From Silene noctiflora (Eukaryota; Streptophyta; Magnoliopsida; Caryophyllales; Caryophyllaceae), in NCBI GenBank assembly GCA_009801015.1, contig VHZZ01000066.1, positions 135,467 to 159,704 on the forward strand: a DNA stretch of 24,238 bases. Direction: 5' to 3'. A program made the translations under genes and the position numbers. How positions within the stretch are numbered: position 1 is the stretch's first letter; every line of letters starts with the position of its first letter. The notes under the pieces were generated by a model. It ran no database searches. It saw only the letters and a list, made by a program, of their open reading frames with translations, and had not been told where the DNA came from. Shown piece by piece: positions 1 through 10,600 of this stretch.

Positions 1-595
1 AAATATTAGCTTCTTAATCTTATAATAGTGATTTACAACGAATTTATAATATACTAGGAGTGATAATCACCTCACATGTTTTCTAATTAATATGTAATTA
101 TAAACTTCAGCATATTAATAACCATTACAAATAAAACTCCTTAAATATATTATTACTAATTATAACTTTTTTAAATTTCACGTTTGATTTTCTTCAGATT
201 AGTTGATTCGCTCGAATGCCTTTCAGATTTCGACTCATGAATTATTAAGGACGTATTCATAACAAATCTGATAACCACAAACCAAATCGATAAGGAGTAT
301 AGTGGTATGTACACTCCTGATATTATTACTTTCGAATGGCATATCTTTGAAGGCTCCTCCCCGTGTGGGTCCATCTCCCACATTGATTAAAATACAATTG
401 TACTTGATTGAATCCTTTATTATTTTAAATTGTTTATTCAGAATAAGAGGCCCCTTAATCCCACGCGCCACCCCCAATAGTCAATAGACCAGCATTACTA
501 TAACCTTTGCTTTTCATGACACGACCAAACTTCATCTTTCAAGTGGGTTATCATCATCAACTCCCATTTTCAAACGTGAATAAATCATCCTACAA
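1..595. other. AT-rich non-coding stretch, no gene recognised
   Basis: No reading frame here shows a recognisable domain, and the short open frames overlap one another on both strands without splice-site support. The block around 300-480 is less AT-rich than its surroundings and could be transposon debris, but I see neither termini nor a target duplication. Confidence 0.5.
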
Positions 596-990
596 TTCAA
601 ATTGAGATTGAGATTGTTAACTGTTTATGGTTCTTATTCAAGACCGTTGATCCGTCTTAACCTTAAAACAGGTAAATTATGATAAATTTGACATAAACAG
701 AATGCATATAAACCAGCAACAAGCTTGTTTCACCTTTCAAGTTGAGATTATAAATGTTTATGATTCTTGCCAAGAGGTTCAATCCGTCTTACCCTTAAAA
801 CAGGTAAATTATGATAGATTTGATATAAGCAGAATGCTTCTCAATCTTGTCCTACCATTCAAATTGAGATTGAGATTGTTAATGTTTATGATTCTTGTGT
901 AGGATAGATATAATTTGTCTTAAATTATTAAAAATAGGGTGACATAAGCAAAATGCATAAGAACCAACAATAAACTTGTTTCAGATATCC
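596..990. repeat. Diverged tandem repeat, about three units of 120-140 bp
   Basis: The phrase TTCAA(A/G)TTGAGATT recurs at 596, 736 and 858, giving spacings of 140 and 122 bp. Each time it is followed by a TTTATG(G/A)TTCTT segment, and the same order of later segments recurs (CGTCTTA...TAAAACAGGTAAATTATGATA, then ATAA(A/G)CA(G/A)AATGC). The third unit is the most decayed. There is no coding potential. The units vary in length and have no unique spacers, so this is an old tandem duplication and not a CRISPR-like array. Confidence 0.7.
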
Positions 991-1386
991 AGGTGATTAA
1001 CTGTTTTAATTTGTTTTTATTTTAAAATAGATATAATCATCTTAAGAGAGAATGATTGTTATATGATTGAGATTCTCATTTAATTGTGTTGTACGATGAT
1101 ATGGTACATCAAGTGAGATTAACAAGACTCGAGTCTCAGGCTAATCTTTAGTGTCACAAGAGTACACAAACTTAATTGCTACAAGTCTACAAGACTACAA
1201 GTTGTATGGAATGTTGATAGAAAAAGTTGCATGGAAATTTTATTTGTTGCAAATAGTATTCCAAATCCAAGGAGCTAAAAAACAACATATAACACACAAT
1301 CTAGTAAAGGTTAAAAAGGATCCCACAAAGTTAAAATATATACCAAATTAAGGGAAGATTTGTTACTTCTTAAATAAGTTACTACA

Positions 1387-1682
1387 AGATGAATAACAAT
1401 TAAATTAGTATTTCTTTATTCAACAAAGGACCACCTAAATATCTAAGGAACTATGTTTAGTATGGACAATTACATTTCACTAAATAAAAATTTGTAGATA
1501 ATTACTTTTTATTATAAAGTAGTCATATTTCTTCTGTTATATTTTGTGATCGTCAGAAAAGACACTTACTGTAAGATGAATAACAATGAAATTTTTATAA
1601 AAGAGAAATTCTTTATTCAACATAAGGACCCTCTAAATGTCTAAAAGTATAGTAATGACAATTACATTTCACTAGATAAAAC
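1387..1682. repeat. Two imperfect direct repeats about 187 bp apart
   Basis: AGATGAATAACAA starts at 1387 and again at 1574. Both copies continue with TTCTTTATTCAACA, then AAGGACC, then GACAATTACATTTCACTA in the same order, with small indels between them. Each copy contains TTTATT, which on the minus strand reads AATAAA; either could therefore serve as a polyadenylation signal for the minus-strand DUF641 gene that ends at 2101. That use is inference. Confidence 0.6.
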
Positions 1683-1967
1683 ACTAATTAAAATTCTAAC
1701 ATATTAACTACAACATGTAGTACTATTGATTATCTACATTATACCTTATCATAGAACATGACAATGAAATTACCTAAAAGTACCAATGTGCCTTAATTAT
1801 CAACTAAATTATTATCTACAAATGAGGTTGGAACTAACTTGGTAGATTCAAGTCGTTTTCGATCTAGGCTTGGACGAGGATCTCCCAGAGAATGGTGATG
1901 CGTAAAACGGAGAATTTGAATTGAAAATCATCGATAAAATCACGTTAAGCTTCAAAACGCATTTCCT

Positions 1968-2168
1968 GACTCTGCCATTGTGCACATCGACTAGTGATCT
2001 CATTTTTTAACAGGAGACGTATAAACAAGACTTTGAATAACCGTCTTACCAACCTTAAACCCGGGAAGGACTCTTCCATTGTGCACATCGACTAGTGATC
2101 TCATTTTTTAACAGGAGACGTATAAACAAGACTTTGAATAACCGTCTTACCAACCTTAAACCCGGGAA
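1968..2168. repeat. 101-bp tandem duplication covering the 3' end of the DUF641 gene
   Basis: Bases 1968-2067 and 2069-2168 are nearly identical, with one mismatch seen (G at 1974, T at 2075) and a period of 101 bp. The gene-proximal copy encodes about the last 22 residues (from ~454) plus the stop of the minus-strand DUF641 protein. The distal copy lies after the stop. Because the period is not a multiple of three, the extra copy sits in another frame and acts only as 3' untranslated or flanking sequence. The near-identity points to a recent event, or to an assembly error. Confidence 0.9.
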
Positions 2169-3528
2169 CAACCGTGAACGCGGCCATAGACGATTCATCG
2201 CTGGTGACAGCATCTTCCTCTCCGACGACATTCTCCATGTAAACCTCGGAAAATCGACACCCTCTTTTAACCTGAAACGCCACGGCCGGCGGATCAAAAC
2301 TAAAAGCTAAACAATGCAATAACCAAACCCTCCTCGCCATTTCGGCGAAAAGCGAAAAGAATTCAGTTTCCGGAAATGCCCCTGAACTGATCACCTTCCT
2401 TTGATCCAAATTCCCAAAAATTGAACACTCCATCTTTGGATGAACAACCTTCAAATACTTCCCTTTGCAAAATCTAGCAAAAGGGCATTTTGGGGATTGT
2501 GTAAAAACTTGTGTTGTTGTCAAAGATTGCATTTTTATAAAACTATCAAAGAAAAATTGTTGTTTATTGTTATTATTAAACCCTAATTTTACTTCATCTG
2601 GTAGAAAAAAATTATGATGATTAAACCCATCAATCATAATTTGAGCAACATATGATTCAAATGCATAGATTTTATGCTTAGATTTAGCAAAAACCGCATT
2701 GGGTTGTATCGCTTTCGCGGCTAAATCCATATCCCAATTTTTGGATTCCATTTCGCGCACCAAGTGTTTGACGAAATGCCTCAACGACCGTAAAAAATGA
2801 TGAAGAACCCTAGTAAAATGACACTGGTTCAATTCTAGTAGGGTAATATTATTCCTAAGTGGGAATAATGCACCACTAGAATTAAGTCTTTTTTCAAGAG
2901 ACTTATTTCCGCGTGTAACATCCTCAAATTTCCGACTTAAAGACGCAATTTGCGCGTCTTTTTGTTCCATTTTCCACTCCATTTGTTTCATAGTAATTTC
3001 ATATGTTTTTATGTTACTTTGTTGCTCTTGTATTTCAGCTAACAATTGTGCAACATGGGGTGGTGGAAGATCCAAGCTTTTGCATACATACTTTTGTTTC
3101 AGTTCCGAAAGCACCATCAATTCGCTAACCAAATCTTCATCGGCCGTCTTTATCGCTTCACCATTATAAGGAAATTGCGCGCTTTGCAGCTCAGCGTAAG
3201 CGGCTTTTATCGACGAAACACTTGCAAATAGTTTCGCTACAAGAGCTTCTTTAACAACATTGTTATTATTATAACCATGTTGTTGTTGTTGTTGTCGTTG
3301 TTGTTGGCTGCCATCTGAATTCGCGACATTTCTACGCGATTTTTGCCTAGTTAATTTAGGTTCGGATCTTATATCTTTGATCTTGATATTAAGTTCTTCA
3401 GAAAGAGTTTTAAGTTTTGTTTGTGTAGGAACAAATCTTGAGGGTGTTTGAGGATCAATACATTTGGAAAATTTCTTGGAAAATTTGCTTCTTGTGGATT
3501 CATTTGAAGGTGGTTTCATGCAATCCAT
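2101..3528 (-). CDS. DUF641 family protein (GIL1 / UNE1 / IRK-interacting-like)
   Basis: This is an uninterrupted 475-residue frame starting at the ATG at 3528. The family (DUF641; Arabidopsis GIL1, UNE1 and IRK-interacting relatives) is plant-specific and is tied to growth orientation, fertilisation and receptor-kinase signalling; its biochemical activity is unknown. Seen in the protein: a basic, low-complexity N-terminus with a glutamine run at residues 75-83 (interrupted by R78) and an asparagine run at 87-90; a DUF641 helical region at about 91-215; and a probable coiled coil at 160-215. The C-terminal half carries the family signatures KYAFESYV-like (residues 287-294, here with I for the first variable position), VVHPKMECSIFGNL (361-374), RRVWLLHCLAFSFDP (399-413), RFSEVYMENV (425-434) and PGFKVGKTVIQSLVY (455-469). 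The length matches the family and many members lack introns. Expression in the cytoplasm or at the cell periphery is inferred from the absence of a signal peptide and membrane segments. The stop lies inside a recent tandem duplication, but the family-type ending is intact. Confidence 0.93.
   Translation of the reverse strand: MDCMKPPSNESTRSKFSKKFSKCIDPQTPSRFVPTQTKLKTLSEELNIKIKDIRSEPKLTRQKSRRNVANSDGSQQQRQQQQQHGYNNNNVVKEALVAKLFASVSSIKAAYAELQSAQFPYNGEAIKTADEDLVSELMVLSELKQKYVCKSLDLPPPHVAQLLAEIQEQQSNIKTYEITMKQMEWKMEQKDAQIASLSRKFEDVTRGNKSLEKRLNSSGALFPLRNNITLLELNQCHFTRVLHHFLRSLRHFVKHLVREMESKNWDMDLAAKAIQPNAVFAKSKHKIYAFESYVAQIMIDGFNHHNFFLPDEVKLGFNNNNKQQFFFDSFIKMQSLTTTQVFTQSPKCPFARFCKGKYLKVVHPKMECSIFGNLDQRKVISSGAFPETEFFSLFAEMARRVWLLHCLAFSFDPPAVAFQVKRGCRFSEVYMENVVGEEDAVTSDESSMAAFTVVPGFKVGKTVIQSLVYTSPVKK
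3280..3308. repeat. GTT/AAC trinucleotide microsatellite inside the DUF641 gene
   Basis: A run of TTG/GTT triplets, broken once by TCG, encodes the interrupted polyglutamine at residues 75-83 on the minus strand. Such tracts change length easily and do so here in a low-complexity linker, ahead of the conserved domain. Confidence 0.85.
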
Positions 3529-3748
3529 ATATTATGAATTTATGAAATGAAAAATGGTTGGTTTTTATGTAAGATTTTTATTTTGTTTGTGTGTTTTTAG
3601 TATCTTTATTTGGAGATGAAAAGGAAGTGTGACATGGGTAAATGGTTTGGTGCTCAAATGAGAAAATACTAAGGAATGTATGAAAAGGAAATCATATCAA
3701 ATAAAATACTATAGTTTAAAAAAATAAAAAAAAAATGTTTTGGGGGTT

Positions 3749-4026
3749 AAGGATACAACTTGTCTCCCTTACTATAGGTATATCCGTCTTAAATGTAAAA
3801 CAGGTTAAATAGTGTTTAAGGATACCGTCGGTCTTCTTTACGACAGCTATATTCGTCTTTGAGTGTAAAACAGGTCAAATAGTGTTTAAGGATACAACTG
3901 GTCTTCTTTACGATAGCTATATTGGTCTTAAGTGTAAAACAGGTTAAATAGTGTTTAAGGATACGGTTGGTCTTCTTTACGACAGCTATATCCGTATTAA
4001 GTGTAAAACAAGTCAAATACAATTGT
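3749..4026. repeat. Four-copy tandem repeat, period 69-70 bp
   Basis: Units begin with AAGGATAC at 3749, 3818, 3888 and 3957. Each unit contains GTCTTCTTTACGA(C/T)AGCTATAT (diverged in the first), then a CGTCTTAA-like block, TGTAAAACAGG(T/C) and AAATAGTGTTT. The array lies roughly 220-500 bp upstream of the DUF641 start codon, so it may fall in the promoter. A minus-strand open frame across it encodes only the repeat itself and resembles no protein. Confidence 0.9.
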
Positions 4027-4039
4027 ATACGGGGCAAAA

Positions 4040-6548
4040 GTTTGTTATTCTATAGACATTCGACTTTTTGTTTTATCTGTTTATTTGACTCGTTTATTGT
4101 TTAAGACGGATATTTTCGGGTTAAATAAGAATTTGGGTTAAGGATATGAGTGTATGTATATTTCTTAATTAACAACTTTTGGTGTCATTAGGCTATGCTA
4201 GACACGAAGGTTCCTACAAATCAATTAAAGCATCCGATTAAAAAAACATAAAAATAATAAAGTAAAAAATAATTCGCCGAAAAGAAAAATAATGGTGGGG
4301 ATTGATGTTAATAAAGAAAGAAGATACTCTCCATCTTTTTCATTGTACTTTAAATTTTTTCTTTGATTTTTTGGAGTTACAATTTACAAAATTTTATCAT
4401 AAATGGTGCTTAATAAAAAACTATTTGTTATATTGCAAATTCTGGATTCAGACGAGACTCCCCGTTTCTAACTCAAAATGAATCAAATAGTATAACTAAG
4501 ACGTAGTGTCTTATGGATTAACAAAAAACCTATTTCATCTGTTCAGGACTTTATGTGAGTGTTATTTAACATGTTTTTGAATATGTTTTAAAATAGACCA
4601 ACTGTTTATATAAATGTAACAAGTACGATTAATTTATCATATGATAGTATTTAAGCCGTTTTAAAATTTAAGGTGAAAACTCCCTTTTAAACATGAGTTA
4701 TTGCGAAAATTTAGGACCTCGAGAAGAAAATTTATGGTAAAAAGAGGAAGGATAATATAAAGAAAAAATGGAAGCAAGTCGACTTTGATGACTTTGGTGG
4801 ACATTTTATTGTATCTGTCAGTAGAAGATACAGAAATAAAAGAAGAATTTGATGATGCTTGCCGGTTGGTGGACCCATTAGGTTGAATGCATCATATTCA
4901 TGTTCATTTATGGTCTCCCAAAAATAAATTAAAAAAAAAATAAAAAAAAGAGTAAAACTCTCGTAATACAGCATTATCCGTCATAAGTTTAAAACTGGTT
5001 AAGTATACGCCCTTTGCGTATATAAGAGTGCATGGTTATAAATACAATATATTTATCTTATATACAAAAGTAGCATGATATTTGACTCGTCTTAAGTTTA
5101 AATCGGATAGTGCCGTATTAAATGATAAGTTGATAAAAAAAAAAAAAAAGATAAAGAGTGCAAGTTGGTAATTTAATGACTTTCCTTCTAAGCTTTACTC
5201 AACCTAATTAACATGGTTATGATGTTTTAGGATGTTGTCTTTCTAGCTTGAAGCTTACCTTAAACTCTCCTAGGATTTATCTTTGCTTGCTTTTGCTTGT
5301 TTTATGAAAAATTAAAGGGTGAGTGTTTGGGTTTGAGTTGGCCATTGGATCACTCGTACGGGTCATTTTGGTTTCAGGTTGATTTGGGTTTGAGTTGGTC
5401 ATCAAATCCCTCAAAGTGAGTTATTTTGGCTATACGTTGCTTTGGATTAGAATTTGGATGATTACAGAGTGGGTATAAGCCGTGATTAATAGAATATCTT
5501 TGTTTAAACTGATTGTTTGAGAGTGTTTTCCGGTATTTGAAATGAGTCAATTCTAGTTGATGTCATTTACAATTGCGTTATTTTACGTTTGGGTCGTCTT
5601 CTGTTGGACATAAAGTCGCCTAATTTAAGTTTTTAGTTTATAAAAGTAAGATAGATTAGTTGGCTAATTAGCTAGGGTCATTCAGGTCGGCTAGTTCCGT
5701 TTGATGGCTCCGCGACTTAATTCCTCCTCCCTCCGGCGAAATTAATAAATTAAAACATAGATTAGTTGTGATTTGAACTGATAAGTTGAGCTCCACGCTA
5801 AAACCGTTTTTACTGATAAACCAGAAGTATAACACAAACGCAAAATGAATGAATGATCAGTCCAAATTCGTAAGCAATGAAATAAAATTGGGTGCATTGT
5901 GCACATGGGCATCCATGGAATGATCATTGTTGTTTTACCCAATTCGCATGAAAAGAAAGCAAACTCAATCATCACTCCTTCAATGAGAGCCTTTGTGTCT
6001 TCACCGTGGCGAAAGCGAGAGACACAAGAGTCTTCAAGTCATTGTATAACGGTCTTAAACGTAAAACCAAAAAACCAGGGCCTACCGGCTTAGTCTGTTA
6101 CAAATATGCAATTGGGTATGTTTTACGCTTACTTGTAAAACAGATTAATAAAACAATCATCACTCACAGTTATGAATCATTGTATACTTCGTTAAGACTT
6201 AAGACCGATGCAATTATCATTAGCATTGGAGGACTGTTCATAATTCGAGTGAGAGATAGTTGAAAATCGTAACAGTCACGTCATAGCCCCTAGCCAACAT
6301 TGCTCATGCCCCGATCACTCAATAACTTTGTTCGATATTGCTATGTAGCTTAAGAAGAGGTATATAATATACCGACAAAAAAATGCTATGATAAATAAGT
6401 TACGAGTAAAGTGTACAGAAATCTAACATTCGATACAAGGTTCTGAACATTAACATTGCTGGTGTTATATAAGTTTGTTGGGAGAAGAAAGGGGACTCTA
6501 TCGAAATGAAAATCTAAACTTTTGATCAACAAAACTATGCCGACAAGC
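4040..6548. other. Intergenic region without a recognisable gene
   Basis: No open frame here has domain support or plausible splice structure. It contains copies of the CCGTCTTAA...TAAAAC motif at about 4979, 5088 and 6050. There is also an imperfect direct repeat of GGGTTTGAGTTGG(C/T)CAT near 5330 and 5387. A homopolymer A tract lies near 5137-5149. CGGTCTTAA near 6051 faces TTAAGACCG near 6200, which may be the ends of a small decayed element. Confidence 0.5.
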
Positions 6549-9500
6549 TTAAAGGCCTAGGAAGCCAAGTTCGCTGGCTCTCTCCTTCTCGAAAGTCTCA
6601 AAGTACTGATAGATGATGGTTACTGCAAGCAAAATACCGGTACCTGAACCGATAGCTCCCATGAAATCTGCTAAAACAGTCAGTGCACCAATGCACATTC
6701 CTCCGAAGGCAGCTGCTGTTGGTATGTAGCGGTTAAGTTCCTTCTGTAAGTTTGAATCACGGTGACCGGGCATTACCATGCCTTGTTCCTGCGGTGTCAG
6801 GAAAATCAAATTTAGTACATCACATCCAATGAATGCTAACGTTGATGTTACCCAGGTGTATCAAATACCGACAAATGGAGCATTCTCCCTTGGGGTACTC
6901 AAAGCATAGGTAATGGGCGTAAGTGTGTAACCCTCCCAAGTTTGGCTGGTAATGAATCAAACTCTTTAGAGCATTTGTTTCGAAGATGAAGGACTTTACT
7001 ATGACTTAAAAATTGCATTTTCTTTTTCTATACTATTAAGTAGCAGTCAGTAATGTAGTTGAGAGTTGAGACTCTCAACACACGAACAAGATTGTGTAGA
7101 CCCGGTCCCTTAGAAGCGTTGTGGTAATATTGCTTTAGACATAAAAGCCGGTCAATTTAGAGAAGCTAAGAACAAAAAGATAGAATTTACGCCCTTAAAT
7201 ATGTGCGAAAGTGAAACCAAATCTACAATTAGCGTGCCATTTAATTATGGGCGAAAGCGAACCCAAATCTACAATTACCGTGACAGTGTGACAGGAATGC
7301 AGTAAAGGCCCAACATTTCACAAACATAGTTGCACAAAAACAAGAGGATCATCATCTACAATCCTATCCTAGCTGAAGGTAAAACAGCAGAGATGGAAAA
7401 ATAGTCTCAGGCCTTAAACTGCTGAAGCACGACAAAATGTGGTAGCGTTTAGCCATGATATCCAAAGCTAGGCAACAGGGACGGGCATAAAGAGAAAATA
7501 ATAGAAGTACAGACTTCTGACTTTCACAGGCGTGTAATAGTACTAACTAATTTTCATCAATCTTCCCTTGACGTTCTGAATTGCCAACACAAAGGTATAT
7601 ATGACGCACCTAATGCGCACCTAATGCAACATATTCGCCTTATAATGCATGGGGGTGAAGGCAATCAAGTAGAACTCATAGGTGTATATAAATTAACTCA
7701 GGGAAAAAAAATCATTAGTGCTCTACAGACTACAGTACCTTGAGCTGCTTAGCAACATCCTTAGCCGATGATCCAGAAACCTCAATCCATGTCTTTGAAA
7801 ACAAGGCACAAGCTGAGAGCATGAAAACTATGTAGAAAAGAGCATGGAAGGGATGTGCAGCCATATCCGCCAAACTGCATTTTTAACAATTAGGTTGTGA
7901 GCATTTTCAATCTAACCTTATATTTGACCACAAAATCGAAGCCAAATCAGCTAACAGAGGAAAAATAGAAACCTCGCAGGTGCGGTGACATAGTAAGCAA
8001 GACCACCAACTGGGATTGATTGACCGCCATACTCAGATTCCTTCCATTTGCCCAACAAACTGACGAAGAAGTTTGTGCTGTATTTCCTGTATAGCAGCTG
8101 CAGAATGACCAGAAATATTACAACTTTAAGGTCCAGATATAAACATAAACAGTTGCATATATACGAGTAATAAACTTTGTACGATGAGTACCTGGGAGAT
8201 GAAGTACAGGTTGGATACAAGGGCAGATTGCAGAATGATAGGCATGTTGGAAGTGTAAAATAACTTGATGGGATATGAACCCTGCTGACCACGAGCATTC
8301 TTTGATCTAACGGGTAAAACAACACGGAATCCTTGGAAGTAGATNACAATCAGGAAGATCAAAACTGTGGCGAGCAAATTGGTCACATTTGGAAGGTTCT
8401 GCCTATAAAATGCCTCTCGGAGAGCTCGCACTTTATCATTCCTGGTAATTAGCAAGTGAAACAAGGCAATGACAGCACCCTCAAACTCGGCTCCTCGGCC
8501 AGCATTGATAGTGGTTGGACTGAATGCCTTCCAGATGATGTTTTCACTGAAAACGACAACATAAAGGTTACGCTAAGACAGAGATCCAATGTAATAGATA
8601 TAAAGCAAAATAATAGAGAATAGAACAAGCAGCTCACCAGATATTGGTCGCAATGAAGAGTGAGATTCCAGAACCAAGACCATATCCTTTCTGAAGAAGT
8701 TCATCAAGGCAAATCACGATAATCCCAGCAAAGCAAAGTTGAAGAATGATGAGAATTGCATTGCCTACACCAAGCTGACCAACACTTCCATACATCCCAG
8801 AAAGAACATATGCTACTGCCTCACCAACAGCAATAAGAATGCCTAACAACTTCTGTGCACCATTCCTGAAGGAATTCAACAAAATGGGTCATTAGCTCAT
8901 TATCATCACTACTAAGTGACCATACGCGGATTAGAATGATCTGCAGTAATCCTGGGACACAGGGCACATACTGACACAAATATGCAACTGCATGTGCACA
9001 TGCAATTGCAAATTAACCTGATGAGATGCGCACACGAGAAAGTCTCAAACATGAATAGCCAGCAGAAGTTCATGAATCTTAGACAAGAGTAATTTAAGTT
9101 TTCAACGCTCACCATATGTTGTTCTCACTCAAAATCGGCGTATTTAATCTCAGCCAAGAATTCACATGATTAGAAAGGTTAACTGAATATTACCGCCATT
9201 GCATTTTAAGGCAGTATCGGCCGCACTAAGGCGCAATGACCAAGATCAGGTTGCAATGACGACTCTAAGAACAAGTCTCGAACCAAGATTTAATAGGATT
9301 CTCAAAACTATAGTTTACCATCCTTTGGCAGCAATGCAGCATGTTTCTAATCAGTCTAGAATCCAGTAAGATAAATGTTGAACACATGATATCGCAGAAT
9401 ATCTGAACACTTACAAAAGGGCACGGTCCTCTCTGACATTGTTGTCAACTTCAATAATCTTTGACCCAGCCAAGAGCTGCATCACCAACCCAGAAGTGAC

Positions 9501-9758
9501 AATTGGGGTGATACCAAGCTCCATGACAGTTCCGCGGTTGGAAGCAAGGATGACACGCATCCAGTAGAAAGGATCAGCACCCGTTGTGGAGTGAATTCCA
9601 TAAAGTGGAAGCTGACTGCATACTAAAAAGACAAACAACGAGATAACTGTGTAGATGACCTTTTCTCTGAAGGGAACTTTCCTGTCAGCACTTTGAACCT
9701 CAGGAAGAAACGAAAGGAACGGCCTGACCAAGTGCAACACTCTAAATCCTCCTCCCAT
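6549..9758 (-). CDS. SEC61A: SEC61 subunit alpha, protein-conducting channel of the ER (six coding exons)
   Basis: Coding exons on the minus strand are 9415-9758, 8638-8865, 8192-8546, 7973-8097, 7739-7874 and 6549-6788. They total 1428 nt, or 475 aa plus stop, exactly the usual plant length. All junctions are GT-AG and phase-consistent. The protein starts [20 protein letters not shown], has the plug region ([18 protein letters not shown]), and the order of segments through ten expected membrane helices is complete to [12 protein letters not shown]61 alpha forms the translocon pore with the beta and gamma subunits; ribosomes or the SEC62/63 system feed secretory and membrane proteins through it. 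An undetermined base at 8345 falls in the third position of a GTN codon and is valine whatever it is. After the last splice the protein reads EQGMVMPGH, where I would expect EQQMVMPGH from relatives. No frameshift or internal stop is seen. The gene stands head to head with the ERD2 gene. Confidence 0.97.
7203..7285. repeat. Short tandem duplication in SEC61A intron 5
   Basis: GCGAAAGTGAAACCAAATCT at about 7204 recurs as GCGAAAGCGAACCCAAATCT at about 7253, both followed by ACAATTA(G/C)CGTG. The unit is about 50 bp. The intron (6789-7738, 950 bp) shows no other gene or exon. Confidence 0.7.
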
Positions 9759-10213
9759 TTCGAACTATTCAACAATACCTACAAATTCCTACAACCTGTC
9801 AAAAACCCAATTTCACAAAAAACGTCACAAGCATGTTCCTTGAACAAGCAAGCATTACTCATGTAATCAAACATAGCAAACACACAACGTTAAAAACATG
9901 ACAAACTTCGACCACAACGCCATTACCTACATGGCTAGACCTAGAACTCTAGAAGATATGCAAGGGAATGATAAAGCCCAATACTATGGTGGCATAATCC
10001 GTACTGCATAGACCGTAAAAACCCAAAACATAACATCATCTCACAATCTAAATAACTCAATATAACCATCATCTTCACATGCAACCACATTACATCAATG
10101 AACTAATTTGATACATTAATCTGTCATTAGTATCTAAACCTAACCAAAACAATCCCATAAAATTGAATGTACTATCAAAAGATTAACCCCCAATTCAACA
10201 AATATACCTAATA

Positions 10214-10458
10214 TTCCTCCGTCCCAATCAATAGTTACCCTTGTTTGAAATCCCCCCATAAAATTGAATGTTGTATCAAAAGATTCAGTCTTTCATATGT
10301 AATCAAACTAACATCGAGTCATTGACCCCAATTCAACAATACATCTAATATTCCTCCGTCCCGATCAATAATTTTATGCTTAGTTTGATATTTATGACGG
10401 AAATTTCAATTTCAATTTCAAACAATGATAGATAACTATTGATCAACACGGAGCGAAC
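10214..10458. mobile_element. Stowaway-like MITE (first of an interleaved pair)
   Basis: The left end TTCCTCCGTCCCAATCAATA at 10214 pairs with the reverse complement of TATTGATCAACACGGAGCGA, ending at 10458. TA dinucleotides flank both ends (10212-10213 and 10459-10460). CTCC(G/C)TCC termini with TA target duplication are typical of Stowaway elements in the Tc1/mariner group. There is no coding capacity. The element overlaps a second candidate at 10351-10600, and both lie in the SEC61A leader intron. Confidence 0.55.
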
Positions 10459-10600
10459 TAATATGTTATATGCAGCTCCAATTTCATAACTTCAGCTGCA
10501 TGCAATCAAGCAATACATAAATTCCATTCATCAATCAAATTAATTCAATGAATTAACCCTACACACATAATTTACATATTATTGATCGGGACAGAAAGAG
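10351..10600. mobile_element. Stowaway-like MITE (second of an interleaved pair)
   Basis: The left end TTCCTCCGTCCCGATCAATA at 10351 is matched in inverted orientation by TATTGATCGGGACAGAAAGAG ending at 10600 (last bases shown to 20: ATTGATCGGGACAGAAAGAG). TA flanks both sides (10349-10350 and 10601-10602). The inner CCCGATCAATAAT pairs perfectly with ATTATTGATCGGG. The sequence just left of this end (from CCCATAAAATTGAATG at 10255) also repeats the left flank of the first element (from 10154), so the locus has undergone duplication as well as insertion. Confidence 0.6.

Noticed and set aside
1968-2168. A second, partial DUF641 gene
   Set aside because: The extra copy covers only the last ~22 codons and is out of frame. 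It is a tandem duplication, not a gene.
3749-4026. CRISPR-like array
   Set aside because: The units are tandem and fully repeated with no unique spacers, in plant nuclear DNA.
3816-4037. Minus-strand 73-codon open frame with a repeating peptide
   Set aside because: It is the translation of the 70-bp tandem array. The peptide periodicity follows the DNA repeat and nothing else supports it.
5742-6263. Overlapping open frames on both strands near 5.7-6.3 kb
   Set aside because: No domain similarity, no splice sites that extend them, and low-complexity repeat content. Treated as chance frames.
8345-8345. The undetermined base as a possible lesion in SEC61 alpha
   Set aside because: The codon is GTN, which is valine for any base, and the frame is open on both sides.
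8126-8464. A separate gene starting [12 protein letters not shown] on the minus strand
   Set aside because: It is exon 3 of SEC61 alpha in frame plus intron read-through.
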